From Fistulifera solaris (Eukaryota; Bacillariophyta; Bacillariophyceae; Naviculales; Stauroneidaceae): a DNA stretch of 64,000 nt. The DNA is taken from the NCBI GenBank assembly GCA_030295235.1, contig AP026140.1:806001-870000 (forward strand), written 5' to 3'. Positions 30,931 through 42,015 of the stretch are shown piece after piece. The notes beneath the pieces were generated by a model. It ran no database searches. It was given only the letters and a program-made list of their open reading frames with translations, and was not told the origin of the DNA. Made by a program: the position numbers and the translations under genes. Position 1 is the stretch's first letter. Every line of letters begins with the position of its first letter.

Positions 30931-31502
30931 GGTGGGATGTGGAAGACTGGAATGCCTCCGTCTCGGATGTTTATTCATTATGTTGTGTTGCTTTGCTATT
31001 GATTGCCGTGTTATTGTTGTAAAGGATGTAGTCAGCAATGATCGGGTGACATATAGAAATGGCTGAATACCCAGGGTGATGTCAAGGAAAAGTGCCTGCC
31101 GGAACAAAGAGGAAAACGACTGGAAGGAAGGACGGTTGCGTTTCGCGACAACAACAAGAAAAGCAAAAATTGACGTGTTTTGATGTTGCGCTTTCTCGTT
31201 TGCTTACGCAAACGTGTCGTACAGAAACGTCGTATACGACCCGCCACTGTCCTTTTTCACGGACAAAAGCTGCCTGCTGTTCGTTCGTACAAGGAGTATA
31301 GGACATTCAGTAGTAGTGAAAAGATGACGTCTCTTTCATCTACGAACCAAAATTCCGATCCCTTGTCCCGGTCAGTCGTCCGTGTTGGTGTTTTCGTCGC
31401 CGCGTCGTGACTGAAATTCTATTATTTATTCACCATAACCCATAACCTAAAGTATTCTAGATATATTGCTAATGGTAACGGTATTGCTCAGCGTATTAGT
31501 TA
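30931..31502. other. Intergenic
   Basis: 572 bases upstream of the START-domain gene and downstream of TRPC4AP. No gene seen. Confidence 0.5.
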
Positions 31503-34500
31503 TTATAAAAAATAAGTCAAGCGCAATGCACGCTGTACACGACCTAAAAAGCCATTCAGTGGGTTGTCGGCCGCGCGGGTGGCACGTTGATACGGAGAAC
31601 GCGGCAATTTGACGGGAGCTCGGACCAACGATGTCGCAGACCCATCGTCCGCAGCCAGCAACGATACAACGTGATTCCATTCTTGGAATCGAATATGAGA
31701 TGAAAATTCCAAGCTCAGACGATCTCGACCTCTGTGAGAATAGTATTCGGACCAGAACCAAAGCACTTCGCGGAAGTTTCGTAAAACGTCCGTTCGATCG
31801 CCGACGTGTTGTTTCCCAATCGTCAAAATGGATGCGCGGCGGGCATACGAGGGCGTGTCTTTTTCCTTATTGAGATCAAGGTGTCGCATGGCTTGAACGA
31901 AAGCACGATCCACAATATCGTCTTCCTCTTTCGGCGATCGTTGTTTCGCATCCTTTTCTTCACTGCTCAATGTTCGAAGCTCCTCCAGTAATCCGGCAAG
32001 TTGTTGACGGCGATTCGCAAATATTGCAACGACAACAGCAGTGTTGAGACAGCAGATGTTCTCGTGATTGATGTTTTTGAGATCGACCACGCTAAGCAAG
32101 TCTCGAAGAAGTCGCGTTTGATTCACCGCTAGAAACCAAGCAAGTCGCTCCAAGCTATTCGGAAGAAAAGTGTTTGGCGCAAGCGATTCGCCAGCAGGAG
32201 TGAAGACCCATCCGAAATGCCCCACGTTTCCGTGTAAGCCGGATGGAAGTGTAGTAGAAACAGCAGAGCACGAGGCATTTGTCCTGATCACACTATCCAG
32301 AGAAGGAAACCAGTCGGTCGGACGCACCTCAAAACTCATATCCCTTTCTTTTCCGGTCGCTTCAACGAGACTTAATGGAGTAGCTTCCCACCACGAGTGA
32401 GTGAGATAAGACCGTGAGGCACTGCCTTCCGTGCTCGTCCAGCCATGAGAGGAAATATGATTGCTTTTGTCAATGTAGATAGGATGCTGACCTCGGCGAG
32501 CGGTAAAACGCTCCAAACTTAGTAAAGAGACCTTATGAAGACATTAGAGTCGACAAGATTTGCGGCGGCAACGCTCATAAACTTTCTAAATCTTTCTTCG
32601 TCCATGTCCATAATTAAAAGTCGGACTACCTCCGCGTTACCTTTGATCAGCTCCCCCAGAAGATCGAAAGACGTCTGAAGACTTCCGGCGCAATGGAGTC
32701 TATCACACGAAACCTCAGTGATTAAGTGGTCGAGCAGCCCTGATCGAGCGGTGAACATCTGTTCCTTTGGAGAAGATCCACGAAGGTAGGATTCGATGCA
32801 GCTTGCTAACCAGAATCGGTAAGGTGATTCGTCTGACTCTCTCATGAAAGCCTCTATGATCTTCAGTAACAACCCTTTTTTCGGTAGTCTTTCCGAATTT
32901 TGGGTCAACCCATCCTCACCAAACAAGTCTAAATTTTCCGACTCGCTAAGCAGCAAGCGCCGGCCGGCGTAGTTGTCACAGTCTCTGTCACAGAAATTGT
33001 GCAACAACCTTAAATATTGCACACACAATGCGCTTTCTGGGGTGCACTCGCACCCTGGACCATGTATTCCGTTCGGCTGGTCGCCGTCACTTCGCTCCTG
33101 AGACGCACTATCCTCGTCGCTTTGAGTTGAAGATCGATACCATGGTAATCTTTGGAACATATCATTGAGGACAGAAATAACACCCAAATCTTGAAGTAGA
33201 TCCTGGGCATCCAATTTGCGACGACCTCCAAGAAGCGTGCATAAAACAAAAGAACTTCCACTTGGAAAGGACCTAGAAGCATTGCGTTGAATTGAAGGGA
33301 GTTCGCAGCGTCTTGAGGGGTGTTGATCAAATGACCCGTACTCGCTTCCGATCCAACTGGACCGAGACCTACACCCATTAGTATTTCGCTTTGATCATTG
33401 GAATCCCTTCGTCGGTCTTCGTTCTGGTAGAGTCTACTAGCTAAAATCTGATCAGTCAAAATTCCTGCCACGGATGCTAGACCCTGTATAGCATGATCAT
33501 CGACTCCGGCACTACCCGCGGACCTCTGACCTTCTCTGGTACGTTGCGATCGACGCCTGGTTGTGCGATCTCTTCCGACAATAACGCCTGCTTGTTGCGC
33601 CGCAGATATTACACTTATTATGTGTCCCATCTGATTTTGTCCCCCTTGGCGCGTATCGGACAAAGTCTCAGAAAGCCCTCCAGCATTTCCGCGACAGATC
33701 CCAAATCGCTCAATGCGACATCTGAATCTTGTGCAGACAAACGATCCTCGACTACCAGCAATCTCCTCGCTAATCGATTTTGTCGTTCGGTTTCCGAAAA
33801 ACTTTCAAGCTCTCCAAGTCCCAGCATTACCAAGGTCTCCGCGATAAATGGATACTGCGCCATTATGTGGTATGCGGAGAAGCGACGAAGGGGTGGTGCA
33901 TAATTCATAATTCGTAAGAGTTGAAGCAACCGCCCCACAAGAACGGGGTCGCCGAGAACAATAGATTGATTCATGTCAACAGTGGAATCTTTACCAGCGC
34001 GCGCTGCACGGTTTCGTCTTAGTTGGAGAAGCTCTAGTGACTTCAAAACAGCTGGACTTTCCAGCAGTTGCCGATCTTCGGGTTCAAAAATTAAAAGAGC
34101 TAAAATGCGACAGAAGTGTGCTAGCTGTCGGCAACTCAGGCTACGCCAGAGACCGTAGAGATCGGGTACGTTCCCAAGAAAAAATGTGGTAGCAGGCCGT
34201 ATTCGTCCTGTCGGTGTATAAGATGGTGATTCTCCTGGACTCGGTGTAGGCTGACTGAACTGAGACATTAAACTCAAAATCTCTTCAATCAAAGAGGCAG
34301 CATGGTCGAAACATGGATCATGTGAAAGTAGAGTGAAAAGAAATGGCAAAAGTCTCCGCTATCATCTAGTGCCTCATCAGTCACAAGGGAGGGAATGAAA
34401 TAAACGAGATCACGCAAAGCTTGCAACGCATCATTCCAACAATTAGCCAGCCGACTCGCAACAATCTCCTTGCTTAAATTGCGGGCATCATTAGAAGCGG

Positions 34501-35914
34501 CCATCTCCTGTCCCACAAAAGATTTTTCACGAAATAATCGAAGAAACAAACGAGTGCCTCCAGCTTGCACAAAAGCATCTCGTTCTAAACCCATGCGGCC
34601 TCCTCCCGCATAATATTTAGGGCAATTTGGAGGCAAATTTTGTTCTTCCGTACTTCTTCCGTCGCTGGGAGCAGCAGGATCACTAATCAATCTAGGAGCT
34701 AGGCGAGAAACTATAGTTTGAGTTTCCGTCCAATCTCCCCCTTCGATAGCAGCGAGCAGTGCATTTACTTCCGTAACGATACCTCCTGCCCGTTTGTCAA
34801 GTCTGCCATGCAACGTCATACCTCCAATGCGATCAAGGCTCTTTGATGCAGGTTGATCGCGTGGAAACAAGGTTCTGCCGGTACTTTCACGAGCCATGAG
34901 TGAGAGAACTACATTCGGACCACAGCTGGTGCTGTTATGATCGGCTTCACCATCGTCGGATGACACTGCTGACATCGAGCTAGCCATACTACTGCGTCTT
35001 CGAACCATCGGCCCAAAGGAAGTCGACATGCGCCTTCCGCGATCAACATCTGTGGGGTTCAGTGACCGACGTCTGTTATAATAGCTTGCCAACGTACCAC
35101 CATGCCCGGTACCACCCGAAAGCGTCAAGCTACCACGGCGATTTCCTTGTGTGAAAGCCGAGCCTTGGCTGCTGCGTCGCCTTCCAAAGCCCCCACCAAC
35201 TGCACCTGCAAACGTGCTGGCGCTACTTCTCCGCCGAAGAAAAAACTCGGATGTCTCGGAATCGTCAAACAAGCAATCGTTTTGGGGGTCAACTAGGTGC
35301 AGTATAGGGGCCACCGATTCGTGGCCCAGAATCAGAGTCTCAATGCTGCGCCCCATCCATTCAAAATCGCGGCTGAAAATGGGGCGAAATTCAGGCGTGT
35401 GCTCGTTCGTTTTGACTTCTCCTACGGGAGCGGACGCTACATTGTGTCGAATCGACCGGACCGCCATATCCGTAGCCTGAGAATCCTCTTCCGAGTGATG
35501 CTGTTCGTTGAAAATGCTGTTGTAAATAGGAGAAGCGATGGTAAATCTCGAAGTCCGTAGCTCTGGTGAATGCGGAGGAGACAATGTGTCGCCGCCATCT
35601 TCTTCGTCCTCAGTGTTGTGCCGGATCGAAAGTAGATTCGGCTCATTCATAGTCGAAATCAGAGTCGAAAGCTCATCGTATTCGTTGCTGTGGCTACTCC
35701 TTCTCGGTGTTGACCGTGCGTCGGGATGCGAGCCAGCGTCTTCGTCGCTTTGCTCGGTCGAATGCTCTCGGCTCCGCCGAGTACCCTGTATGAAGCCGCT
35801 TGCAGAATCATCAAATGGATTGTCATGATCCGACGGCGTGGTGGAAACGGAATCCCTGGAAGCCCGGCTTCGTCGATTTCTGCGACCTTCCGGAGACGAT
35901 AAAGACTGTCCCAT
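31503..35914 (-). CDS. TRPC4AP: TRPC4AP/TRUSS homologue, four frameshifts
   Basis: Five frame segments give one protein of about 1,470 residues. In animals TRPC4AP is a substrate adaptor of a CUL4-DDB1 ubiquitin ligase. Matching segments are SLLHNF-like LRLLHNFCDRDCDN, YRFWLASCIESYLRGSSP, LQTSFDLLGELIKGN, NLVDSNVFIRSL, HENICCLNTAVVVAIFANRR and LRNFREVLWFWSEYY. The first 540 residues are Ser/Arg-rich, low in order and absent from the animal protein. Each break is one missing base in a run: 34348-34351, 33641-33645, 33248-33251 and 32524-32526. All four shift the same way and correcting each rejoins conserved sequence, which argues for base-calling error rather than decay. Confidence 0.88.
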
Positions 35915-36542
35915 TGTCGTGCGTTAAAGCTTCAAATCGCTCAATTTTGCGACAAGAAATTAATCCTTTTTGTCGAGCTAAGATATCTTATCCAACAATC
36001 AGGAGAATGTCAATGCTATTGCTACTGGTACGATCTTCGAGGAGTCTTTTGCATCACAACAAAAATAAATAAATAAATAAATAAAGCATCAAAAAAAAAA
36101 TAATCAACGGGGTATGCGGCGGGTTATGTTGCGGTCTTCCTGCGTTAAATACTTTCACCTATACAGTAGGGAGTCGCGCATAAGACAAAAAAAGCCTATC
36201 GATGCGCCATACGGTACCCGTATGAGTATATGTTTATTGATATTGAGTCGTATCGGTTCTTGTACTTGACACTACGGAGTACATATTATGTTTTTTAGCA
36301 CTAACCCTTGCCGTCCTTGCTGCCTCTTACTGTATTTATTAGTGGCTGCGATCTGCAATGAAGCAATGAATGATGATGATTGAGTTGCTCACCGCTTAGA
36401 TTACTAATAATTCCTTTCTTGCCCTATCGTCAGTATTATTTAATCACTCTAATCATCCCCAAGCTTATTAACCGACTTACGGGAACTGAATTTGTTTGAA
36501 GGACATAATCATCACGCATAATCTATATCGCAAGCGCAAATA
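35915..36542. other. Intergenic, divergent promoter region
   Basis: 628 bases between divergent genes. Contains an AAAT microsatellite at 36061-36085 and an A10 run at 36091-36100. No gene seen. Confidence 0.5.
36061..36085. repeat. AAAT microsatellite
   Basis: About five to six AAAT/ATAA units in a row. Confidence 0.9.
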
Positions 36543-36953
36543 ATGACATCGTTCCAATTTGCGACGCGCAAGGTCTATCGCGACCTGTTTCATTTGACAC
36601 GACAACAGCCCAACCATCAACCGCTTCTTCAGGAACTGCGCGAGAAATTTCGTCGACCTCTGGATGATAATGAGACACCGGAACAGAGACTTAAGGAAGC
36701 CGAATCACGTCTCAGTTTCTTACGAATGAAGTCGACGAAATCACAACAACGAGGAACACTGGCGGGTCGATGGGTCTATCGCAATGGAGAACGACTCGAA
36801 GCGGACGCAGAAGGGACGTTTCGGGATAGTAAAGGAAAGGTCGTTAGGAACTGGGATGGTAAAAATCTAGACCCCGAATCGGTCAAAATGCATCGACAGC
36901 AGCTTCGTCGTGCTGGCTTTGTCAATAATGCGCACGCGAAAGGCTTGTTCTAA
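36543..36953 (+). CDS. LYR-motif type small protein
   Basis: 136 residues, one exon. The N-terminal half is helical with RKVYRDLFHLTRQQP and LLQELREKFR, the arrangement of complex-I LYR proteins (here VYR instead of LYR). LYRM proteins pair with acyl-ACP and assist assembly of respiratory complexes or Fe-S cluster transfer in mitochondria. The C-terminal half, with GRWVYRNGERLEADAEG and DGKNLDPESVKMHRQQL, is outside the LYR fold. Family membership is likely; the partner complex is unknown. Confidence 0.65.
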   Translation: MTSFQFATRKVYRDLFHLTRQQPNHQPLLQELREKFRRPLDDNETPEQRLKEAESRLSFLRMKSTKSQQRGTLAGRWVYRNGERLEADAEGTFRDSKGKVVRNWDGKNLDPESVKMHRQQLRRAGFVNNAHAKGLF

Positions 36954-37367
36954 GTAATGTGGATCGAACAAATGGTGTGAGAAGCGGTGCCTTTCAAGTA
37001 CGTAAAATGGTCTTACTGTCAAAAAAAGTATTCCGATCATGTCTAACACCAATTTACTTTAGGAAAGGGAACTTTAAATAGACTTTGGTGAGGGTACTAA
37101 TGATCAGCAGCTTAAGCATTTAGACTTCGAAGTTGTCTGTCAGAGAAGCTTCCGGGGGCGCCTCTACCTGCTAAACAACCCATTCTCCTTCGAATGTTCT
37201 CGGATCCACCCTCACTTTGATACGATGTGAAATGGACATTCAATTTGTTTGAAAAATTTCGATATTGCCTCATATGTTCGCTATTTTCAACAAAGATCGA
37301 AGACTTTGCACTTGATTCTTCGCGCTGTGCAAGGTCGATAACAACGCCCTTAGACTCTTGACTGGTT
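36954..37367. other. Intergenic
   Basis: Between two convergent genes. No coding or RNA signal seen. Confidence 0.5.
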
Positions 37368-37780
37368 TTAAGTTGAAAGATTACTTTCGATTCTGTGTTT
37401 GCCTATTTGGAAGAGATCAGCAACACATAAAATACCACGCAAGTCGTCCGGATCGTTATTCCCAAAAGCGGCTAGAGGCAGCTTGTAATCGGGATCCGAC
37501 ACCTTAAGCTTTGACGCAAGATGTCGACGGATAGCACGACGTATATCCGCGAGTTTTTGGACCTGGGAAAACGGTGATTTGGGGAGATAAATCCGTACTC
37601 GTCTTCCACGAATTTGGCGGGGTCTGACATGGTCAATTCTTCTTGTAGCAATGTGCGCTCTTGTTTGTTGGAAATCGCCAAAAGTTTTCTAATAGGAAAG
37701 AAGAAGGAGTTTTCTGGCCCGTCCAGTATACATCCAGGACATCGACACACATCATAGTAATGTGTTGTCGTAGATGACAT
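37368..37780 (-). CDS. Hidden small gene, one frameshift, function unknown
   Basis: The frame from ATG 37780 has HYYDVCRCPGCILDGPENS and LLAISNKQERTLLQEELTM. After one missing base near 37577-37580 it continues with VQKLADIRRAIRRHLASKL, SDPDYKLPLAAFGNND and LCVADLFQIGKH to a TAA at 37368. Total about 137 residues. The second part has no ATG and would be missed by simple searches. The CRCPGC cluster could bind a metal. The frame upstream to 38045 is also open and could extend the N-terminus through another shift. No family recognised. Confidence 0.5.
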
Positions 37781-38595
37781 CAGAAGTCGACGATGATGGT
37801 AGTGCAACAACAACGAGTCCGGTCCCTCGGGAAGCCGTTGAAAGAACCTCGCTTCGTCGGTTCTCGCCGGTTCTCGCCGGTTCAGGCGCATTTACCGGCG
37901 CAGCATCACACTTTGCAATGGCAAGACTAGGGCAAGTACCGTTCGAGTCGTCGCCCGCCGCTCGTTGCGACCCTTGACAAAGCTCCATTCCAAGTGGCGC
38001 GGTTCGTTGACCCAAGACCACTCTTTTGGTGCATCCCACATCCAAATCACTATGTGACGGAGAAACGCATGGAGCTCGAGCTATGGGTAGTGGTGAACCA
38101 ATGACGCGCTTTTCTTATTATGCGTGTGTTGTCTCGACAACAAGCCGCTGACAGTATCAAGATTGCAGTTTTTAAACATTTCCTGAAGAGATGCGTGGCA
38201 TGTAGAATAGGATTTTTAAAAAAAGGCCACGCTTTGTCGAGGTGTCTACGACTAACGAAAAATGAAACAGTACCGAACTAAGAACAACGAAACACTGACG
38301 GACTGGACAAAACTCCAGTTTCATCGATCCAAGGAGGATCGCGTGGCTTGGCTCAAGTAAAGTAAGACTGAGGCGACATAGCTTTACGGAGTAGTTACAG
38401 TTAAATCTCTTTCGTCCAATTCCGTCTACTTGCAGCTCAAAAGCTTTAGGTACAAGATTTTCGACTAGTTCAATAGGCTGTTCTTACCCATAAGGTGCAC
38501 CATCCCCGCGAGCCCGTACCGTCCGGTAGTGTAGAGTCCAAAGCATTTCGCTTGCTACGGCGACGTCTCTTTTGCCCGTTTCAAATGTAAAATAG
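37781..38595. other. Intergenic with short tandem repeat
   Basis: 815 bases. Near its start is a 2.5-copy tandem of GGTTCTCGCC (37859-37883). A minus-strand frame reaching 38045 may be an N-terminal extension of the neighbouring gene. Otherwise nothing is seen. Confidence 0.4.
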
Positions 38596-41524
38596 CTATC
38601 GTCTAGAGAGTGACAAGGGCAGCTGTGATTGCAATACAACCGGTCCTTCGGCAATGTTCTTTGAGTAGGCCGGACCGGGTTTGTTACTCAACTTGGGGCG
38701 GACGTAACGATGGGAACTGATCGGTCCATTTATTTCGCTAACGCAATGAGACGCCTTGTCTGATTTCATCTTATGTCCAACTTGACGAGGCGTATCCAGC
38801 GCCAAATATCGCTTCGCCTTGACCGTTGTCGAAATCTGGCCAATTCGACGAGGTACATCACGCATCGTTGTTGCAATACTTTCGTCTACTTGACGACGAT
38901 GCGAATTATTCGTCGTGCTTGATTCGCGCTGGCTTACTCGACGACTCGCGTTGCTCGTTGCCCACCTTTCGGCCACTTGACGTTTAGTAGTGTCCATCAC
39001 CATTGTACGACAGATTCGACGAGATATCATTATCTGGCCTATTCGACAAGGCGCATCACCCGCTCTTGTTGCACTTCTATGGCCAACTTGGCGATGCAAA
39101 TTGCCCATTGCCGTTGCTTCACGTTTACCAACTTGACGCTTATTCGGATCGCTCGTTACGGTACGTTGGCAAACCCGAGGACGCGCATTGCTCAATAGTG
39201 TACTTTGAACAACTCGATGAGGTGCGGTACCCGTTGTTATCGAGGTAGTTCGACCACCTTTACGATCCGAATTGCCAATATCAATTTTTTTTACGATGGC
39301 TTGCTTGACGATGCGCATTACTGAATGCCACACTATCGCTACCCTGACAATTCGCACTGTTCGATACCTTAATTTGGCCAAATCGACGAGGGCCAACGTC
39401 CGCTTTCCTTGCTTCACTTCGGCTTCCTTGATAATTCAAGTTGTTCGTTGGCGTACTTTTGCTAGCTAAATCCTTCTCGTTGCTCGTTGTCGGAACCTTC
39501 ACTTGACTAACGGTAAGGCTCGACTCATTTTCTGCAGCTGTACAATTTGCAATGCAACGATGGGTGATGCCCGTTGTTCTTTCGTCACTTCCCTTTGGTT
39601 GACTATCGGTGCTTATCGCCTCCCTTTTGCTAGCTAACCCCTTTGCATTGCTCGTTGTCGTTTCATCTCGTTCGTTTCCTTGACAGTCGGTATTGCTCGT
39701 CTCTTTCTTGGTAGCTAAACGGTTTGCATTCTTCATTGTCGTTGCCTCTATTTCGTTTACTTTGACAACATTGTTGTTCGCCTCTCTTTTTCTAGCCGAA
39801 CAGTTTGCATTATTAGCTGTCGTTGTCTCAATTTCCTGTTCCTGACTAGCTGTGTCACACGTCTCCCTTTCGTTGACTTGGTTGTCGGTGCTACTTGTTC
39901 CAGTCTCCGCAGCGGCAGCCGTAAAGTTTGTATTACTCGCTTTTGAATTTCGAACTTCATGCTGAATACTACTCGTTGTCGTTGTATCCCTTTTGTTTTC
40001 TTGGCTATCGGTGTTGCTCGTTTCGTTTTCACTAGCTAAACGATTGGGAGTGTTTATGGTCGCTGCATGACTTTCGTTTTCTCGAATAATGGCGTTGCTG
40101 GCCTCAGTTTTGCTAGCTAGATAACTTGCTTTGTTCCTTGTTGAACTTTGACAACTTTGACTATCGGCGTGGCTTGCCTCGACTTCGCTAGCTAAACGAC
40201 TTATATTGTTCAGACTTTGACGGGCTTGATGATGCGAATTTCTCGTTTCCGATGCTTCACTTTGACTAAATTGGCCGAATGCATTGTTTGATGTCCCGAT
40301 CTGATTAAAGTGATGATAATCGGTGCTTGCTAAAACTACCGGAAGACTCGAGAATTCCGGCCGACAGTCTGCTTCATCAAAGGCATCACTTTGATCAGAG
40401 GAAAACCCATCCACGCATTCTCCAGATGCGTGAGCAGCAGGCTCGTCAATCAGAAACTGATTAGAATTTCGCTCCGTTCGATGCAGGCTAGAGTCGTGAC
40501 TATGCTCCACAGAGGCTTCGGCCGTATCAGATCGAGAAACCACATAATTAGACGACGCAAAAAGCAGCCTTGGTGGCGGATGCTCAACAATTCTTTTCTT
40601 GCTGAACTGTGTCAGGGCGTTCTCTTCGACTTTTCGCTTTCGGGCCTCCATGCCCAAGCTCCAAATTGCGGTGGCTGCAGAATATTCCATCATATTCGCT
40701 TCTTTGATTCCTCTTTGTCCGTCTAGCGCGTTGATGCTCAATTCATTGTCATGGGAAGGCACTCCCAACTTGTTCTCCTCAACTTCCTTGACACTACTAG
40801 ACCTAGCTTTGTCGTCAGCTGGTCCTTGAACATCACGATTGCATAAAACATTATCAGAGCCATGATCAGAATCCCTTTCTTCGAAGAAAGCCTTTTCAAG
40901 GTTTTCTGCAATCTGTTGAGCATGATGCGAAGCTGAAGGAACAAGCAGGCGCGTTGAAGACACGGGCTAAGAACTATTGGGGTCCGACGGTATGGCGTTT
41001 TTGTCAAAGCTTGCTTCTTTCAATAGGAGCGCGAAAACCGACCTTTGCATATCAGCTACGTCGTTCGATCCAGATTGTGCCTGGGCATTGGATAGAGCAA
41101 CAAGCCGAACATCATCAACGGGTTGTTTCTGATTATACGTGTTGGGAAACGGCAGTGACAGATCTATTGAAGAACTGCCTTTCCAATTGACCTTACTACG
41201 AGCATCGTCATAAGTTTTGGTAACGCTGGATACCCGACAGGTGTCGTCGAACCTCACCCGATGGGAGGGTACGTAAACAGAACGCGGAATGAAGTTTCCT
41301 TTATCAAAAGCCCGCCCAACGCTAAGTGCTGTAGCCTGCGATAGGCCCATACGACATTGTGTTGTATCGGTATCACGGTCGTTATCTGACGGCGGGAAGG
41401 GCCTGGTCACGCTATCACCAGTAGAAGACTCAGCCTGGCCAGCAGGTGGTGATGAATGGAAGATATTTGCAAGTCCCAAGGGAAAAGGCCACCACATGGT
41501 CAAGAGACCACAACTTTGATGCAC
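38596..41524 (-). CDS. Long tandem-repeat protein of unknown function, interrupted
   Basis: About 975 residues reading from ATG 41524 to 38596. The N-terminal 180 residues are non-repetitive. An in-frame TAG at 40967-40969 interrupts the reading unless a 93-base GT-AG intron (40967-41059) is removed. Residues about 180-420 are polar. Then follow degenerate repeats of about 27 residues with the pattern LAS-K-E-SNTDSQ-N-R-TTT (for example LATKKETSNTDCQGNERDE, LASKREAISTDSQ), changing to a basic repeat such as HRQVGHRSATRAGDAP and RRIGQI. The A8 run at 39285-39292 carries one base too many; correcting it keeps the repeat going. Probably intrinsically disordered. No family recognised. Confidence 0.55.
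38780..40240 (-). repeat. Coding tandem repeats, about 81-base units
   Basis: On the plus strand GCTAGCTAA-like sequences recur at about 39466, 39634, 39708, 40033, 40114 and 40192, near-multiples of 81 bases. The units are diverged, so this is an old array. Toward 38780 the units become shorter, basic ones. Confidence 0.7.
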
Positions 41525-42015
41525 AATGGTTTACTTGTGAACACACGTCGCCACTGTGCGTTGTAGCTTTGTCCTGGAAAACACATTGGCAGAGAAAAGG
41601 CATAACAGATCGAAACCGTCGCAGCTGCTTAACTTAAACGAAGTTCACCTGTCCTTCCAAATTTTCTCCTTGAGTCTCTCCAAAGTTCACGTCTTTTAAG
41701 TGGCATAAGAGACGAAACCACGGCATAAGGAAAAGATGATTCATCATCACCGAAGCTAAATAGGAGTCCAGTCGACTCGCGTCTCGACTATGAAACATAT
41801 TTTTTCTGGACAAGATGGCATTAACCACCAAGCGTGTATCCAAGAATGTCGACAATAAATAGCATGCCCGACGGAACAACGTAATGGAAGGCGGTGAAAA
41901 AATAATCAATATAAACGGCCGGCTACCAAGGATCCAAATCGGGACACACACCAAGCAGACAAAAGGAACGGATTTTGTCGTCCAAAACTTTGGCGATCAT
42001 GTACGCCTTTGCACT
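41525..42015. other. Intergenic with membrane-protein-like remnants
   Basis: 491 bases between two minus-strand genes. A minus frame from ATG 42000 reads DDKIRSFCLLGVCPDLDPW, then TAG, then VYIDYFFTAFHYVVPSGML in the same frame. This could be a broken small gene or untranslated sequence; see findings. Confidence 0.35.
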
